Shown here: piece by piece, positions 1-4,289 of the stretch
Layout of the letters: each line of letters begins with the position of its first letter
Numbering within the stretch: the first letter of the stretch is position 1
Origin: an uncultured Selenomonadaceae bacterium
GTDB taxonomy: Bacteria > Bacillota > Negativicutes > Selenomonadales > Selenomonadaceae
Assembly (NCBI GenBank): GCA_905236665.1
Contig: CAJONF010000114.1
Span: forward strand, 1 to 15,249
Reading direction: 5' to 3'
DNA length: 15,249 bases
Made by a program: the position numbers and the translations under genes
The notes under the pieces: generated by a model
Told to the model about the DNA's origin: nothing
The model's input: the letters and a program-made list of their open reading frames with translations, nothing else
Databases searched by the model: none

Positions 1-1
1 C

Positions 2-94
2 GCGACGATAGATTTAAGCGCGTTATCGGCAAAACTCTTGCCGCAAATCTATGAATTGGGCTTTTTGCGCGACGAGGTGCGATATTTTACTTGA
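2..94 (+). CDS. C-terminal end of an unidentified protein (partial)
   Basis: An open frame enters from the left edge and runs 30 codons to a TGA at 92-94. The composition looks like a real protein end: charged and hydrophobic residues alternate and it finishes with RDEVRYFT. The other two forward frames close early (TAG at 7-9; TGA at 52-54). No family can be assigned from 30 residues. The stop codon lies inside the -35 box (91-96) of the first small-RNA promoter, so the repeat array begins exactly where this gene ends. It could be a chance open frame, since most of the gene would lie outside the window. Confidence 0.4.
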   Translation, partial: ATIDLSALSAKLLPQIYELGFLRDEVRYFT

Positions 95-119
95 AAAAAG
101 ATTTTGCGGCTGATATAAT
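91..119 (+). promoter_or_regulatory. Promoter of unit 1 antisense RNA
   Basis: TTGAAA (91-96), a 17-bp spacer and TATAAT (114-119) form a near-consensus vegetative promoter reading right. Transcription should start near 126. Unlike the inner units, there is no back-to-back minus-strand promoter to its left, so this is the left border of the array. Confidence 0.85.
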
Positions 120-125
120 GCACTC

Positions 126-231
126 GTAAGCCAAGAAAGAAATATGCAGTACCATTCCAATTCACAAACGCACAAAAAATCCCCCATCAGGTTTGCGGAG
201 ACCTTTTGGGGGATTGCGTTACTAATAACGC
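126..231 (+). ncRNA. Unit 1 antisense RNA (putative antitoxin)
   Basis: The predicted RNA starts about 7 nt after the -10 box. Bases 131-143 are identical to 325-337 (13/13) and 152-158 to 339-345 (7/7). Those targets are the antisense of the start region of the unit 1 peptide ORF, including its start codon (340-342). The two matching blocks are interrupted in the small RNA by eight unpaired bases (144-151). Two hairpins follow: AATCCCCC (178-185) with GGGGGATT (208-215), and GCGTTA (216-221) with TAACGC (226-231). The 3' end is a guess: the large hairpin has no T-run on this strand, so the RNA may end here by a protein-aided route or continue across the ORF. Confidence 0.65.
174..215 (-). 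terminator. Terminator of unit 1 toxin mRNA
   Basis: On the minus strand an 8-bp GC-rich stem (178-185 with 208-215) and an inner AGGT/ACCT stem are followed at once by a T-run (complement of 174-179). This is a classic intrinsic terminator for the leftward mRNA. The small RNA from the opposite strand contains the same hairpin, so the two RNAs overlap here. Confidence 0.8.
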
Positions 232-246
232 AGAATAGTACTCGAA

Positions 247-342
247 TCACCGACGCTTGAGCAGGTAGTCGAATACTTTGCTGACTCCGTAGCGGATTAC
301 GGCTTCAGCTACTGTCTTTAAAATCCAAGAAAGAAATTCCAT
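247..342 (-). CDS. Unit 1 small amphipathic peptide (putative type I toxin)
   Basis: A 31-codon ORF starts with ATG (340-342) behind a GGGGGTGA ribosome site 6 nt upstream. The peptide begins MEFLSWILKTVAEAV and ends VSKVFDYLLKRR: a hydrophobic N-terminal half with one Trp, then an amphipathic stretch and a basic tail, as in short membrane-acting toxins. It is a real gene because sibling copies keep length and frame and differ largely at third codon positions (for example the Gly-19 codon is GGA, GGC, GGT and GGC in units 1, 3, 4 and 5). At the mRNA 5' end, TATCACC (complement of 387-393) can pair with GGTGATA over the ribosome site (346-352), so the full-length message should be poorly translated until processed. 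The predicted mRNA runs from about 391 to 174, some 218 nt. No named family is recognised; toxicity is inferred from the layout. Confidence 0.78.
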   Translation of the reverse strand: MEFLSWILKTVAEAVIRYGVSKVFDYLLKRR

Positions 343-397
343 TCCTTATCACCCCCCTTCCGAACGTCGGAAAAGGATTTACGGCGGTGATAGGCGC

Positions 398-465
398 ATT
401 TTACAGCACGAAATCGATTATTTCAAACGATTTGCCTTGAAAAAAGATTTTGCGGCTGATATAAT
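398..465. promoter_or_regulatory. Back-to-back promoters: unit 1 toxin and unit 2 small RNA
   Basis: Minus strand: TTGAAA (complement of 421-426), 17 bp, TAAAAT (complement of 398-403), driving the unit 1 peptide mRNA. Plus strand: TTGAAA (437-442), 17 bp, TATAAT (460-465), driving the unit 2 small RNA. Only 10 bp separate the two -35 boxes, too close for two polymerases to bind freely at once. The small-RNA promoter is nearer to consensus, as expected if the antitoxin RNA is made in excess. Confidence 0.82.
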
Positions 466-471
466 GCACTT

Positions 472-571
472 AGTTATATGTACAGAAACTCAAATATGAT
501 CAAAAGCGCAAAAAAAAGTCCCCCAAGCAGGTTACGCTAAAACCTCTTGGGGGATGCGTCTATATTGACGC
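472..571 (+). ncRNA. Unit 2 antisense RNA (putative orphan antitoxin)
   Basis: The predicted start is near 472. The 5' region (472-505) is unlike that of any other unit and matches nothing in what remains of unit 2, whose start region is deleted. Downstream are the same two hairpins: TCCCCCAAG (519-527) with CTTGGGGGA (546-554), and GCGTC (556-560) with GACGC (567-571). The second has exchanged the T-A closing pair seen in the other units for C-G, a compensatory change. With no local target, this RNA is either a relic or acts on a copy elsewhere. Confidence 0.5.
510..554 (-). terminator. Terminator hairpin of unit 2
   Basis: A 9-bp stem (519-527 with 546-554), extended by AGGTT/AACCT, is followed on the minus strand by a T-run (complement of 510-517). 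It is intact although the toxin message of this unit is broken. Confidence 0.72.
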
Positions 572-583
572 AACGTGCTTGAA

Positions 584-643
584 TCACTGCCGCTTATCAA
601 ACAACCAGTCAAGCACTTTCCAGACGCCGTACGCTATTACAGC
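584..643 (-). pseudogene. Truncated unit 2 peptide gene
   Basis: The C-terminal half of the peptide is recognisable in frame (AVIAYGVWKVLDWLF, then DKRQ and a stop at 584-586), matching residues 14-31 of its siblings. The ribosome site, start codon and N-terminal residues are missing. The sequence passes straight from mid-ORF into the promoter spacer at a TTAC (637-640) that occurs at both ends of the lost segment in intact units, which suggests a deletion of about 105 bp by short-repeat recombination. The junction also damages the promoter: the -10 position now reads TAATAG (complement of 634-639) instead of TAAAAT. Confidence 0.8.
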
Positions 644-656
644 ATGAAATTGATTA

Positions 657-701
657 TTTCAAACGATTTGCCTTGAAAAAAGATTTTGCGGCTGATATAA
701 T
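657..701. promoter_or_regulatory. Back-to-back promoters: damaged unit 2 toxin side, intact unit 3 small RNA
   Basis: The minus-strand -35 box TTGAAA (complement of 657-662) is intact, but its -10 was replaced by the deletion. The plus-strand promoter TTGAAA (673-678), 17 bp, TATAAT (696-701) is intact and drives the unit 3 small RNA. The 10-bp gap between -35 boxes is kept. Confidence 0.8.
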
Positions 702-707
702 GTCCTC

Positions 708-809
708 AATAGCCAAATAATAATCATGTAGTTCCACCGTATATCACAAACGCAAAAAGCCCCCATCAGGTTAGCCGAAACCTTTTGGGGGTTGCGTTAT
801 CAAGAACGC
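708..809 (+). ncRNA. Unit 3 antisense RNA (putative antitoxin)
   Basis: Bases 711-725 match 902-916 at 14 of 15 positions, and 733-741 match 917-925 at 9 of 9. The target is the antisense of the unit 3 ORF start, including its GTG (919-921). Seven unpaired bases (726-732) separate the blocks in the small RNA, at the same place as in units 1 and 4. The hairpins are CCCCC (760-764) with GGGGG (787-791), and GCGTT (794-798) with AACGC (805-809). The 3' end is not fixed by a T-run on this strand. Confidence 0.65.
754..793 (-). terminator. Terminator of unit 3 toxin mRNA
   Basis: A CCCCC/GGGGG stem (760-764 with 787-791) plus an inner AGGTT/AACCT-type stem is followed on the minus strand by a five-base T-run (complement of 754-758). 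The T-run is shorter than in the other units. Confidence 0.72.
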
Positions 810-825
810 TTAATTGTGACTCGAA

Positions 826-921
826 TCACCGACGCTTGAATATGTAGTCGAGCACCTCGCGGACGCCATAGCCGATGACGGAGCCGCACACTGTCTTTAA
901 AAGCCAGATAATAATCTCCAC
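826..921 (-). CDS. Unit 3 small amphipathic peptide (putative type I toxin)
   Basis: This 31-codon ORF starts with GTG (919-921), with the ribosome site GGGGGTGA 5 nt upstream. The peptide begins MEIIIWLLKTVCGSVIGYG and ends VREVLDYIFKRR. It is the most diverged intact copy (Cys-12, Gly-13 and Gly-17 replace Ala, Glu and Arg) but keeps Trp-6, the LKTV block, Gly-19, Val-23, Asp-25 and the basic end. The leader again holds a TCACC that can pair with GGTGA of the ribosome site. The predicted mRNA runs from about 969 to 754. Confidence 0.75.
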   Translation of the reverse strand: MEIIIWLLKTVCGSVIGYGVREVLDYIFKRR

Positions 922-975
922 CGTACTCACCCCCTTTCCGAACGTCGGATCGGAGATCACGGCGGTGATAGGCGC

Positions 976-1043
976 ATTTTACAGCACGAAATCGATTATT
1001 TCAAACGATTTGCCTTGAAAAAAGATTTTTGAGCTGATATAAT
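976..1043. promoter_or_regulatory. Back-to-back promoters: unit 3 toxin and unit 4 small RNA
   Basis: Minus strand: TTGAAA (complement of 999-1004), 17 bp, TAAAAT (complement of 976-981). Plus strand: TTGAAA (1015-1020), 17 bp, TATAAT (1038-1043). The 10-bp gap between the -35 boxes is the same as at the other inner borders. Confidence 0.82.
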
Positions 1044-1049
1044 GTGCAA

Positions 1050-1155
1050 AGAAAACCATATTAGAATCACGTAGTTCCAACCGAAGTCGTAAACGCAAAA
1101 AAAATCCCTCATAAGGTCGGCGAAACCTTTTGGGGGATTGCGTTACTCTGAACGC
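1050..1155 (+). ncRNA. Unit 4 antisense RNA (putative antitoxin)
   Basis: Bases 1054-1068 match 1247-1261 at 14 of 15 positions; the single difference still allows a G-U pair with the mRNA. Bases 1076-1082 match 1262-1268 at 7 of 7. The target covers the TTG start (1264-1266) of the unit 4 ORF. Hairpins: AATCCCTC (1103-1110) with GGGGGATT (1132-1139), including a T-G pair, and GCGTT (1140-1144) with AACGC (1151-1155). Confidence 0.65.
1097..1139 (-). terminator. Terminator of unit 4 toxin mRNA
   Basis: The stem 1103-1110 with 1132-1139 and an inner AAGGT/ACCTT stem are followed on the minus strand by a T-run (complement of 1097-1104). Confidence 0.78.
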
Positions 1156-1170
1156 TGATTTGCGATTGAA

Positions 1171-1266
1171 TCACTGCCGCTTGAGCAGGTAGTCAATCAC
1201 TTTGCTTGCACCGTGGCGAATAACGGCTTCAGCTACTGTCTTTAGGAACCATATTAAAATCTCCAA
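1171..1266 (-). CDS. Unit 4 small amphipathic peptide (putative type I toxin)
   Basis: This 31-codon ORF starts with TTG (1264-1266) behind a full-consensus ribosome site AAAGGAGGTGA. The peptide begins MEILIWFLKTVAEAVIRHG and ends ASKVIDYLLKRQ. A weak start codon joined to a very strong ribosome site, together with the leader TATCACCGCC that can pair with GGAGGTGA, points to tight control of translation. The predicted mRNA runs from about 1314 to 1097. Frame and start are fixed by alignment to the sibling copies. Confidence 0.77.
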   Translation of the reverse strand: MEILIWFLKTVAEAVIRHGASKVIDYLLKRQ

Positions 1267-1320
1267 CCTTGTCACCTCCTTTCCGTAAACCGGATCGGAG
1301 ATCGCGGCGGTGATAGGCGC

Positions 1321-1388
1321 ATTTTACAGCACGATGAAGTTTTTTTCAAACGATTTGCCTTGAAAAAAGATTTTTGAGCTGATATAAT
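1321..1388. promoter_or_regulatory. Back-to-back promoters: unit 4 toxin and unit 5 small RNA
   Basis: Minus strand: TTGAAA (complement of 1344-1349), 17 bp, TAAAAT (complement of 1321-1326); its spacer differs from other units but keeps the length. Plus strand: TTGAAA (1360-1365), 17 bp, TATAAT (1383-1388). Confidence 0.82.
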
Positions 1389-1394
1389 GCGCCC

Positions 1395-1492
1395 GAAGGT
1401 CAAATAGCGAACTCAACATTGTCTCACAAACGCAAAAAAATCCCTCAAGCTGGTCCGGATAACCGCTTGGGGGATTGCGTTACTCTGAACGC
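1395..1492 (+). ncRNA. Unit 5 antisense RNA (putative antitoxin)
   Basis: Bases 1399-1414 match 1585-1600 at 13 of 16 positions; two of the three differences still allow G-U pairing with the mRNA. AACA (1415-1418) matches 1602-1605 after one skipped base. The long unpaired bulge of units 1, 3 and 4 is missing here. The hairpin is the longest in the array: AATCCCTCAAGC (1439-1450) with GCTTGGGGGATT (1465-1476). Then GCGTT (1477-1481) with AACGC (1488-1492). Confidence 0.6.
1434..1476 (-). terminator. Terminator of unit 5 toxin mRNA
   Basis: A 12-bp stem (1439-1450 with 1465-1476, one T-G pair) is followed on the minus strand by a T-run (complement of 1434-1440). Confidence 0.8.
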
Positions 1493-1507
1493 TGATTAGC
1501 ACTCGAA

Positions 1508-1606
1508 TCAATGCCGTTTGAGCAGGTAGTCGAGCACTTTGCTTGTGCCGTACCGGATTACGGCTTCAGCCACTGTCTTTAACAGCCAAAGAGCAAACTC
1601 TAACAC
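1508..1606 (-). CDS. Unit 5 small amphipathic peptide (putative type I toxin)
   Basis: This 32-codon ORF starts with GTG (1604-1606), 5 nt after GGGAGGTGA; an in-frame TTG one codon upstream (1607-1609) is possible but sits too near the ribosome site. The peptide begins MLEFALWLLKTVAEAV and ends TSKVLDYLLKRH, one residue longer at the N-terminus than its siblings. Its leader differs most from the others but still offers TCACTGCC against GGAGGTGA. Its promoter is TTGAAA (complement of 1691-1696), 17 bp, TAGAAT (complement of 1668-1673), and is the right border of the array. The predicted mRNA runs from about 1661 to 1434. Confidence 0.76.
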   Translation of the reverse strand: MLEFALWLLKTVAEAVIRYGTSKVLDYLLKRH

Positions 1607-1667
1607 CAATCTCACCTCCCTTTCCAGAAAATTGAGCTGGAGCAGGAGTCACGGCAGTGACAAGCGC

Positions 1668-1696
1668 ATTCTACAGCACTAAGGAAACATTTTCAA
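1668..1696 (-). promoter_or_regulatory. Promoter of unit 5 toxin mRNA
   Basis: TTGAAA (complement of 1691-1696), 17-bp spacer, TAGAAT (complement of 1668-1673). No plus-strand partner promoter lies beside it; the array ends here against the terminator of the azlD operon. Confidence 0.75.
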
Positions 1697-1697
1697 T

Positions 1698-1735
1698 AAA
1701 AAAACCTGTCACTATATATCAGCGGCAGGTTTTTT
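1698..1735 (-). terminator. Terminator after azlD
   Basis: CCTGTC (1705-1710) pairs with GGCAGG (1724-1729), flanked by A (1698-1704) and T (1730-1735) runs, so it can end transcription in both directions. It lies 3 bp past the azlD stop and closes the long leftward flagellar operon. Confidence 0.85.
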
Positions 1736-1737
1736 CG

Positions 1738-2046
1738 TTATAAAATGAAAAGTTCCGTGATAAAAACTACTGAACAACACAGCAACGCTACTTTAAAAAG
1801 ACTTGCACCGAACCACGCCGCCAAAATTCCGAAAATTAACGCCAACCAACCGGAAATTTGCGACTGCGTGGCATCAATTATTGCGGGAAATGTCATTACA
1901 GCGAGTGTGACATAGGGTACGTAATGCAAAAACGAGCGAATCGTTACATTTTTAATTTCTCCGCGAATTAAAGTCAGCGGAAGAATTTTTATCGCCAAAG
2001 TTACCGCGCTGGCTATTAAAATGTAAATATTTATGTCATGAATCAT
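1738..2046 (-). CDS. azlD: AzlD, small subunit of branched-chain amino acid exporter
   Basis: This 102-residue, very hydrophobic protein has about four membrane segments and the AzlD hallmark HYVPYVTLAVMTFP at residues 41-54. Its length is typical. AzlD works with AzlC as a two-part transporter of branched-chain amino acids (and analogues) out of the cell. It overlaps azlC by 11 bp, which implies coupled translation. It is the last gene before the terminator. Confidence 0.9.
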   Translation of the reverse strand: MIHDINIYILIASAVTLAIKILPLTLIRGEIKNVTIRSFLHYVPYVTLAVMTFPAIIDATQSQISGWLALIFGILAAWFGASLFKVALLCCSVVFITELFIL

Positions 2047-2752
2047 TATTTTTCTCCTCTATCGGATAAAAAATCGCCGCCGCCCCCGCGATTAAAATTG
2101 TCAAAGCTATTGTCCGATTGCCCGCAGAGATTTCTGGGAAAAATTTTTCAGCAAGGAAGCTAAAAATAAAACTGCAAACGACCGCGCCGCCGATAATTTT
2201 ATCTTTTTTAGCTGGCGGGATAATAACAGCTAAAAACATACCGTAAAGAGCAACACTCAACGCGCTAACAGCTGATTCGGAGAAAAAATCCCACGCGACA
2301 ATCCCTAAAGCCGTGCCGAGTGACCAACCAGGCAACGCAGTCAACATCGCGCCGTAATTATAAAAAGGATTGAGCCAACGACTTGCACGAGCAATAGAAA
2401 TGCCAAAAATTTCGTCTGTCACATCAAAACCGACAAAGATTCGGTGATAAAACGGCGTATCGGGCGAAAATTTCTGGCTTAAAACGGTGCTCATCAAAAC
2501 ATAGCGGGCATTAGCGACCAAAGTCAGCAATGCAATTTCAAAATACGGTGCGTCGGAGCCGATAACAGTAAAAGCGGCGTATTCTCCCGCCGATGCGTTG
2601 TTAAAAAAGCTGATAATAAATCCTTGCAACGGCGAAAGTCCGACATATTTAGCCACAATCCCTAAAGAAAAGCCCACGACAAAATATCCTAGCCCAATCG
2701 GCGTACCGTCGCGAAAACCTTCCATTAATGCTTGCCGATTTTCATTCGTCAT
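2036..2752 (-). CDS. azlC: AzlC, large subunit of branched-chain amino acid exporter
   Basis: The 238-residue membrane protein carries AzlC-family signatures: GTPIGLGYFVVGFSLG (16-31), SFFNNASAGEYAAF (48-61) and NARYVLMS (81-88). Several hydrophobic helices follow. With AzlD it is expected to export branched-chain amino acids in the cytoplasmic membrane. The ATG at 2750-2752 lies inside the end of the amidase gene (11-bp overlap), so it is read from the same message as the flagellar genes upstream; a job in motility is not implied by its sequence. Confidence 0.92.
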   Translation of the reverse strand: MTNENRQALMEGFRDGTPIGLGYFVVGFSLGIVAKYVGLSPLQGFIISFFNNASAGEYAAFTVIGSDAPYFEIALLTLVANARYVLMSTVLSQKFSPDTPFYHRIFVGFDVTDEIFGISIARASRWLNPFYNYGAMLTALPGWSLGTALGIVAWDFFSESAVSALSVALYGMFLAVIIPPAKKDKIIGGAVVCSFIFSFLAEKFFPEISAGNRTIALTILIAGAAAIFYPIEEKNNDS

Positions 2753-3392
2753 AGAAAATTAAACCGTCACTTTCCAGCTGATTACGCAAACCGCGCATGA
2801 ATTTCGGACCGGGATCAATCTTAATCGAGTAATAACCTTTGATGTTCTCAATAAAAAGTCCGCTTGCCCGCGCTTTGCCCTGCTGATAGTGTCCGAACAC
2901 ATATTTTATCGTTGGATATTTTGCGTGTAGATATTTTATTAATCGAATATTCGATTCAAGTTGAGCTTTAGTTAAATCCTCGCGTCCTTTGTAGCCGCCG
3001 ACGTTCTCAATGCCAATCGCGCAGTGATTATAACCGATTATATGCCGCGCAAATTTCGTTTCAGGCATGAGCCGCCAAATTGTCCCGTCACGGTCAACCA
3101 GGAATTGCGACGCGACATTTAATCTGCCCTCGTCATCGGGCATTTCCTCGGCATAAAAAAATTTCCAAACAGATTCAACATTACCAAACGCCGTCCAATG
3201 CACCACGACTGCTTGCGGAATAATTTCACGACAAATTTTTCCATAATGCTTGAGCGTATATTCATCAATCAATTCGTCACGATGAGCCGTCCAAAGAATG
3301 AATTTATCGACGAAGGGAACATCTTGAGCCGCGGCGAGCGAATTTGCAAAAAAAATTACAGCCGCGAGGACTGCAAAAAAAATTTTCTTCAT
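2742..3392 (-). CDS. Secreted N-acetylmuramoyl-L-alanine amidase (Amidase_2 family)
   Basis: A signal peptide (MKKIFFAVLAAVIFF..., cleavage probably near residue 22, SLAAAQD) precedes an Amidase_2 domain at about residues 58-200. It would cut the bond between N-acetylmuramic acid and L-alanine of peptidoglycan, outside the membrane. The likely zinc ligands are His-65 (VVVHWTA), His-168 (VFGHYQQ) and Asp-193 (KIDPGPKF), with Glu-129 (AIGIENVGG) as catalytic residue. No separate wall-binding domain is seen. The ATG has GAGG 8 bp upstream, overlapping the stop of the transglycosylase gene. Its place after a lytic transglycosylase in the flagellar operon suggests wall remodelling around the rod, or simple co-regulation. 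Confidence 0.88.
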   Translation of the reverse strand: MKKIFFAVLAAVIFFANSLAAAQDVPFVDKFILWTAHRDELIDEYTLKHYGKICREIIPQAVVVHWTAFGNVESVWKFFYAEEMPDDEGRLNVASQFLVDRDGTIWRLMPETKFARHIIGYNHCAIGIENVGGYKGREDLTKAQLESNIRLIKYLHAKYPTIKYVFGHYQQGKARASGLFIENIKGYYSIKIDPGPKFMRGLRNQLESDGLIFYDE

Positions 3393-3401
3393 AATTTTAC
3401 C

Positions 3402-4268
3402 TCACTGAAATAAATCCATTACGCGTCCTACATAATTTTTAGTTTCGGAATAGGGCGGGATACCTCCATAGCGTTGAACGGCGGCGGGACCTGCATTATA
3501 AGCGGCAACAGCCAGCGGAACATTGCCGTCGAAGGTGTCAAGCATTTTCCTAATGTATTTTGTGCCGCCAACAATATTTTCTGTCTCGTCATAGGGATTC
3601 ACGCCAAGACTTTCGGCAGTTTCGGGCATGAGTTGCATAACGCCAATCGCTCCGACGGGCGAAATTTCGTCTTGATTCATATCTGATTCAGCGATTGCAA
3701 TAGCTTTGACAAGTCGCGGGTCAACGCCGTATTCATAAGCCGTTTGCATGATTAAATCTTCGGTCGGAATAACTTCTGCGTCCTTGCCGAAGTAATTATC
3801 CTCAAAAATTTTATCGTCGCGGCTGGGAATTTCTAGTTCAGTATCAGGAAAATCTGCGCGTTCGATTTTTTTAGGATCATGTGGTTGCGGATTAATTTTT
3901 TCCGGTGAATCTTGTTCGCCAGGCACATGAGTTTTCGGCGGCTCAGTAGGTTTAATATCTTTTTTATCAGGTGGTTGAGTTTCTTTAATTTCAGATTCGC
4001 GCAGAGCCTGTTCAACTTTAGCTGAATTTGCGATCTCATTTCCGTTTACCGGCTGATTCACGCCGGGTAAATTCTGCACCTCGGAAATATTTTGCGTTGG
4101 TTTAACAGGATTCATGGCAGCTTGCCGCGCAATTTCTTGTTCAAGCTTAGATTGAAAATCTGCGCCGTTGATACCGATTTTTTCTTCAATTTCGGCGATC
4201 CGACGGCGGACTTGGTCAACTCTTTGCGTCATATCCACGCGTTCAACCGGTTGAATGTCAAATTGCAT
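3402..4268 (-). CDS. Flagellar-operon lytic transglycosylase (SLT domain)
   Basis: The 288-residue protein has an N-terminal helical part (about 10-55), a long Pro/Lys/Glu-rich, probably disordered linker (about 56-165) and a C-terminal SLT domain (about 170-288). Family motifs are clear: AIAESDMN with catalytic Glu-194, GVMQLMPET (209-217), AAYNAGPAAV (255-264) and the closing Tyr-279. It should cleave the glycan strand of peptidoglycan. It has no signal peptide, so export through the flagellar secretion apparatus, as for FlgJ-type muramidases, is a reasonable guess. The ATG at 4266-4268 is chosen over a TTG one codon earlier because GAGG lies 8 bp upstream of it. Confidence 0.88.
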   Translation of the reverse strand: MQFDIQPVERVDMTQRVDQVRRRIAEIEEKIGINGADFQSKLEQEIARQAAMNPVKPTQNISEVQNLPGVNQPVNGNEIANSAKVEQALRESEIKETQPPDKKDIKPTEPPKTHVPGEQDSPEKINPQPHDPKKIERADFPDTELEIPSRDDKIFEDNYFGKDAEVIPTEDLIMQTAYEYGVDPRLVKAIAIAESDMNQDEISPVGAIGVMQLMPETAESLGVNPYDETENIVGGTKYIRKMLDTFDGNVPLAVAAYNAGPAAVQRYGGIPPYSETKNYVGRVMDLFQ

Positions 4269-4289
4269 CAAAATTTCCTCACTCCTAAA

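Larger units (their letters stand above)
91..1696. repeat. Tandem array of five type I toxin-antitoxin-like modules
   Basis: Five imperfect direct repeats start at the plus-strand -35 boxes at 91, 437, 673, 1015 and 1360. The period is 341-346 bp, except unit 2, which is about 236 bp because of an internal deletion. Each unit reads, left to right: plus-strand promoter, small-RNA 5' region, hairpin, minus-strand small ORF, masked ribosome site, minus-strand promoter. Promoters, the hairpin frame and the ORF's C-terminal half are highly conserved; the small-RNA 5' region and the matching ORF start region differ between units but agree within a unit. Units 1-3 share the spacer TTTTGCGGCTGA and units 4-5 TTTTTGAGCTGA, so there are two subgroups. 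The design matches known par/fst-type loci; toxicity is inferred. Confidence 0.85.

Noticed and set aside
174..231. Treating the array hairpin as a fully bidirectional intrinsic terminator
   Set aside because: Only the minus strand has a T-run after the stem; on the plus strand it is followed by GCGTT and a second hairpin, so rightward termination is not shown by the sequence.
23..250. A minus-strand open frame of 75 codons
   Set aside because: It crosses the small-RNA promoter and the terminator hairpin and has no counterpart in the other units.
145..264. A plus-strand ORF of 39 codons inside the unit 1 small RNA (ATG at 145)
   Set aside because: It has no ribosome site and is not kept: the same place reads ATG-TAG in unit 3 and ACG-TAG in unit 4. 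The minus-strand peptide is the conserved frame.
91..1696. CRISPR array or integron attC array
   Set aside because: Repeat units are about 340 bp with internal promoters and coding capacity; no short direct repeats with uniform spacers, no attC core sites, no cas or integrase gene.
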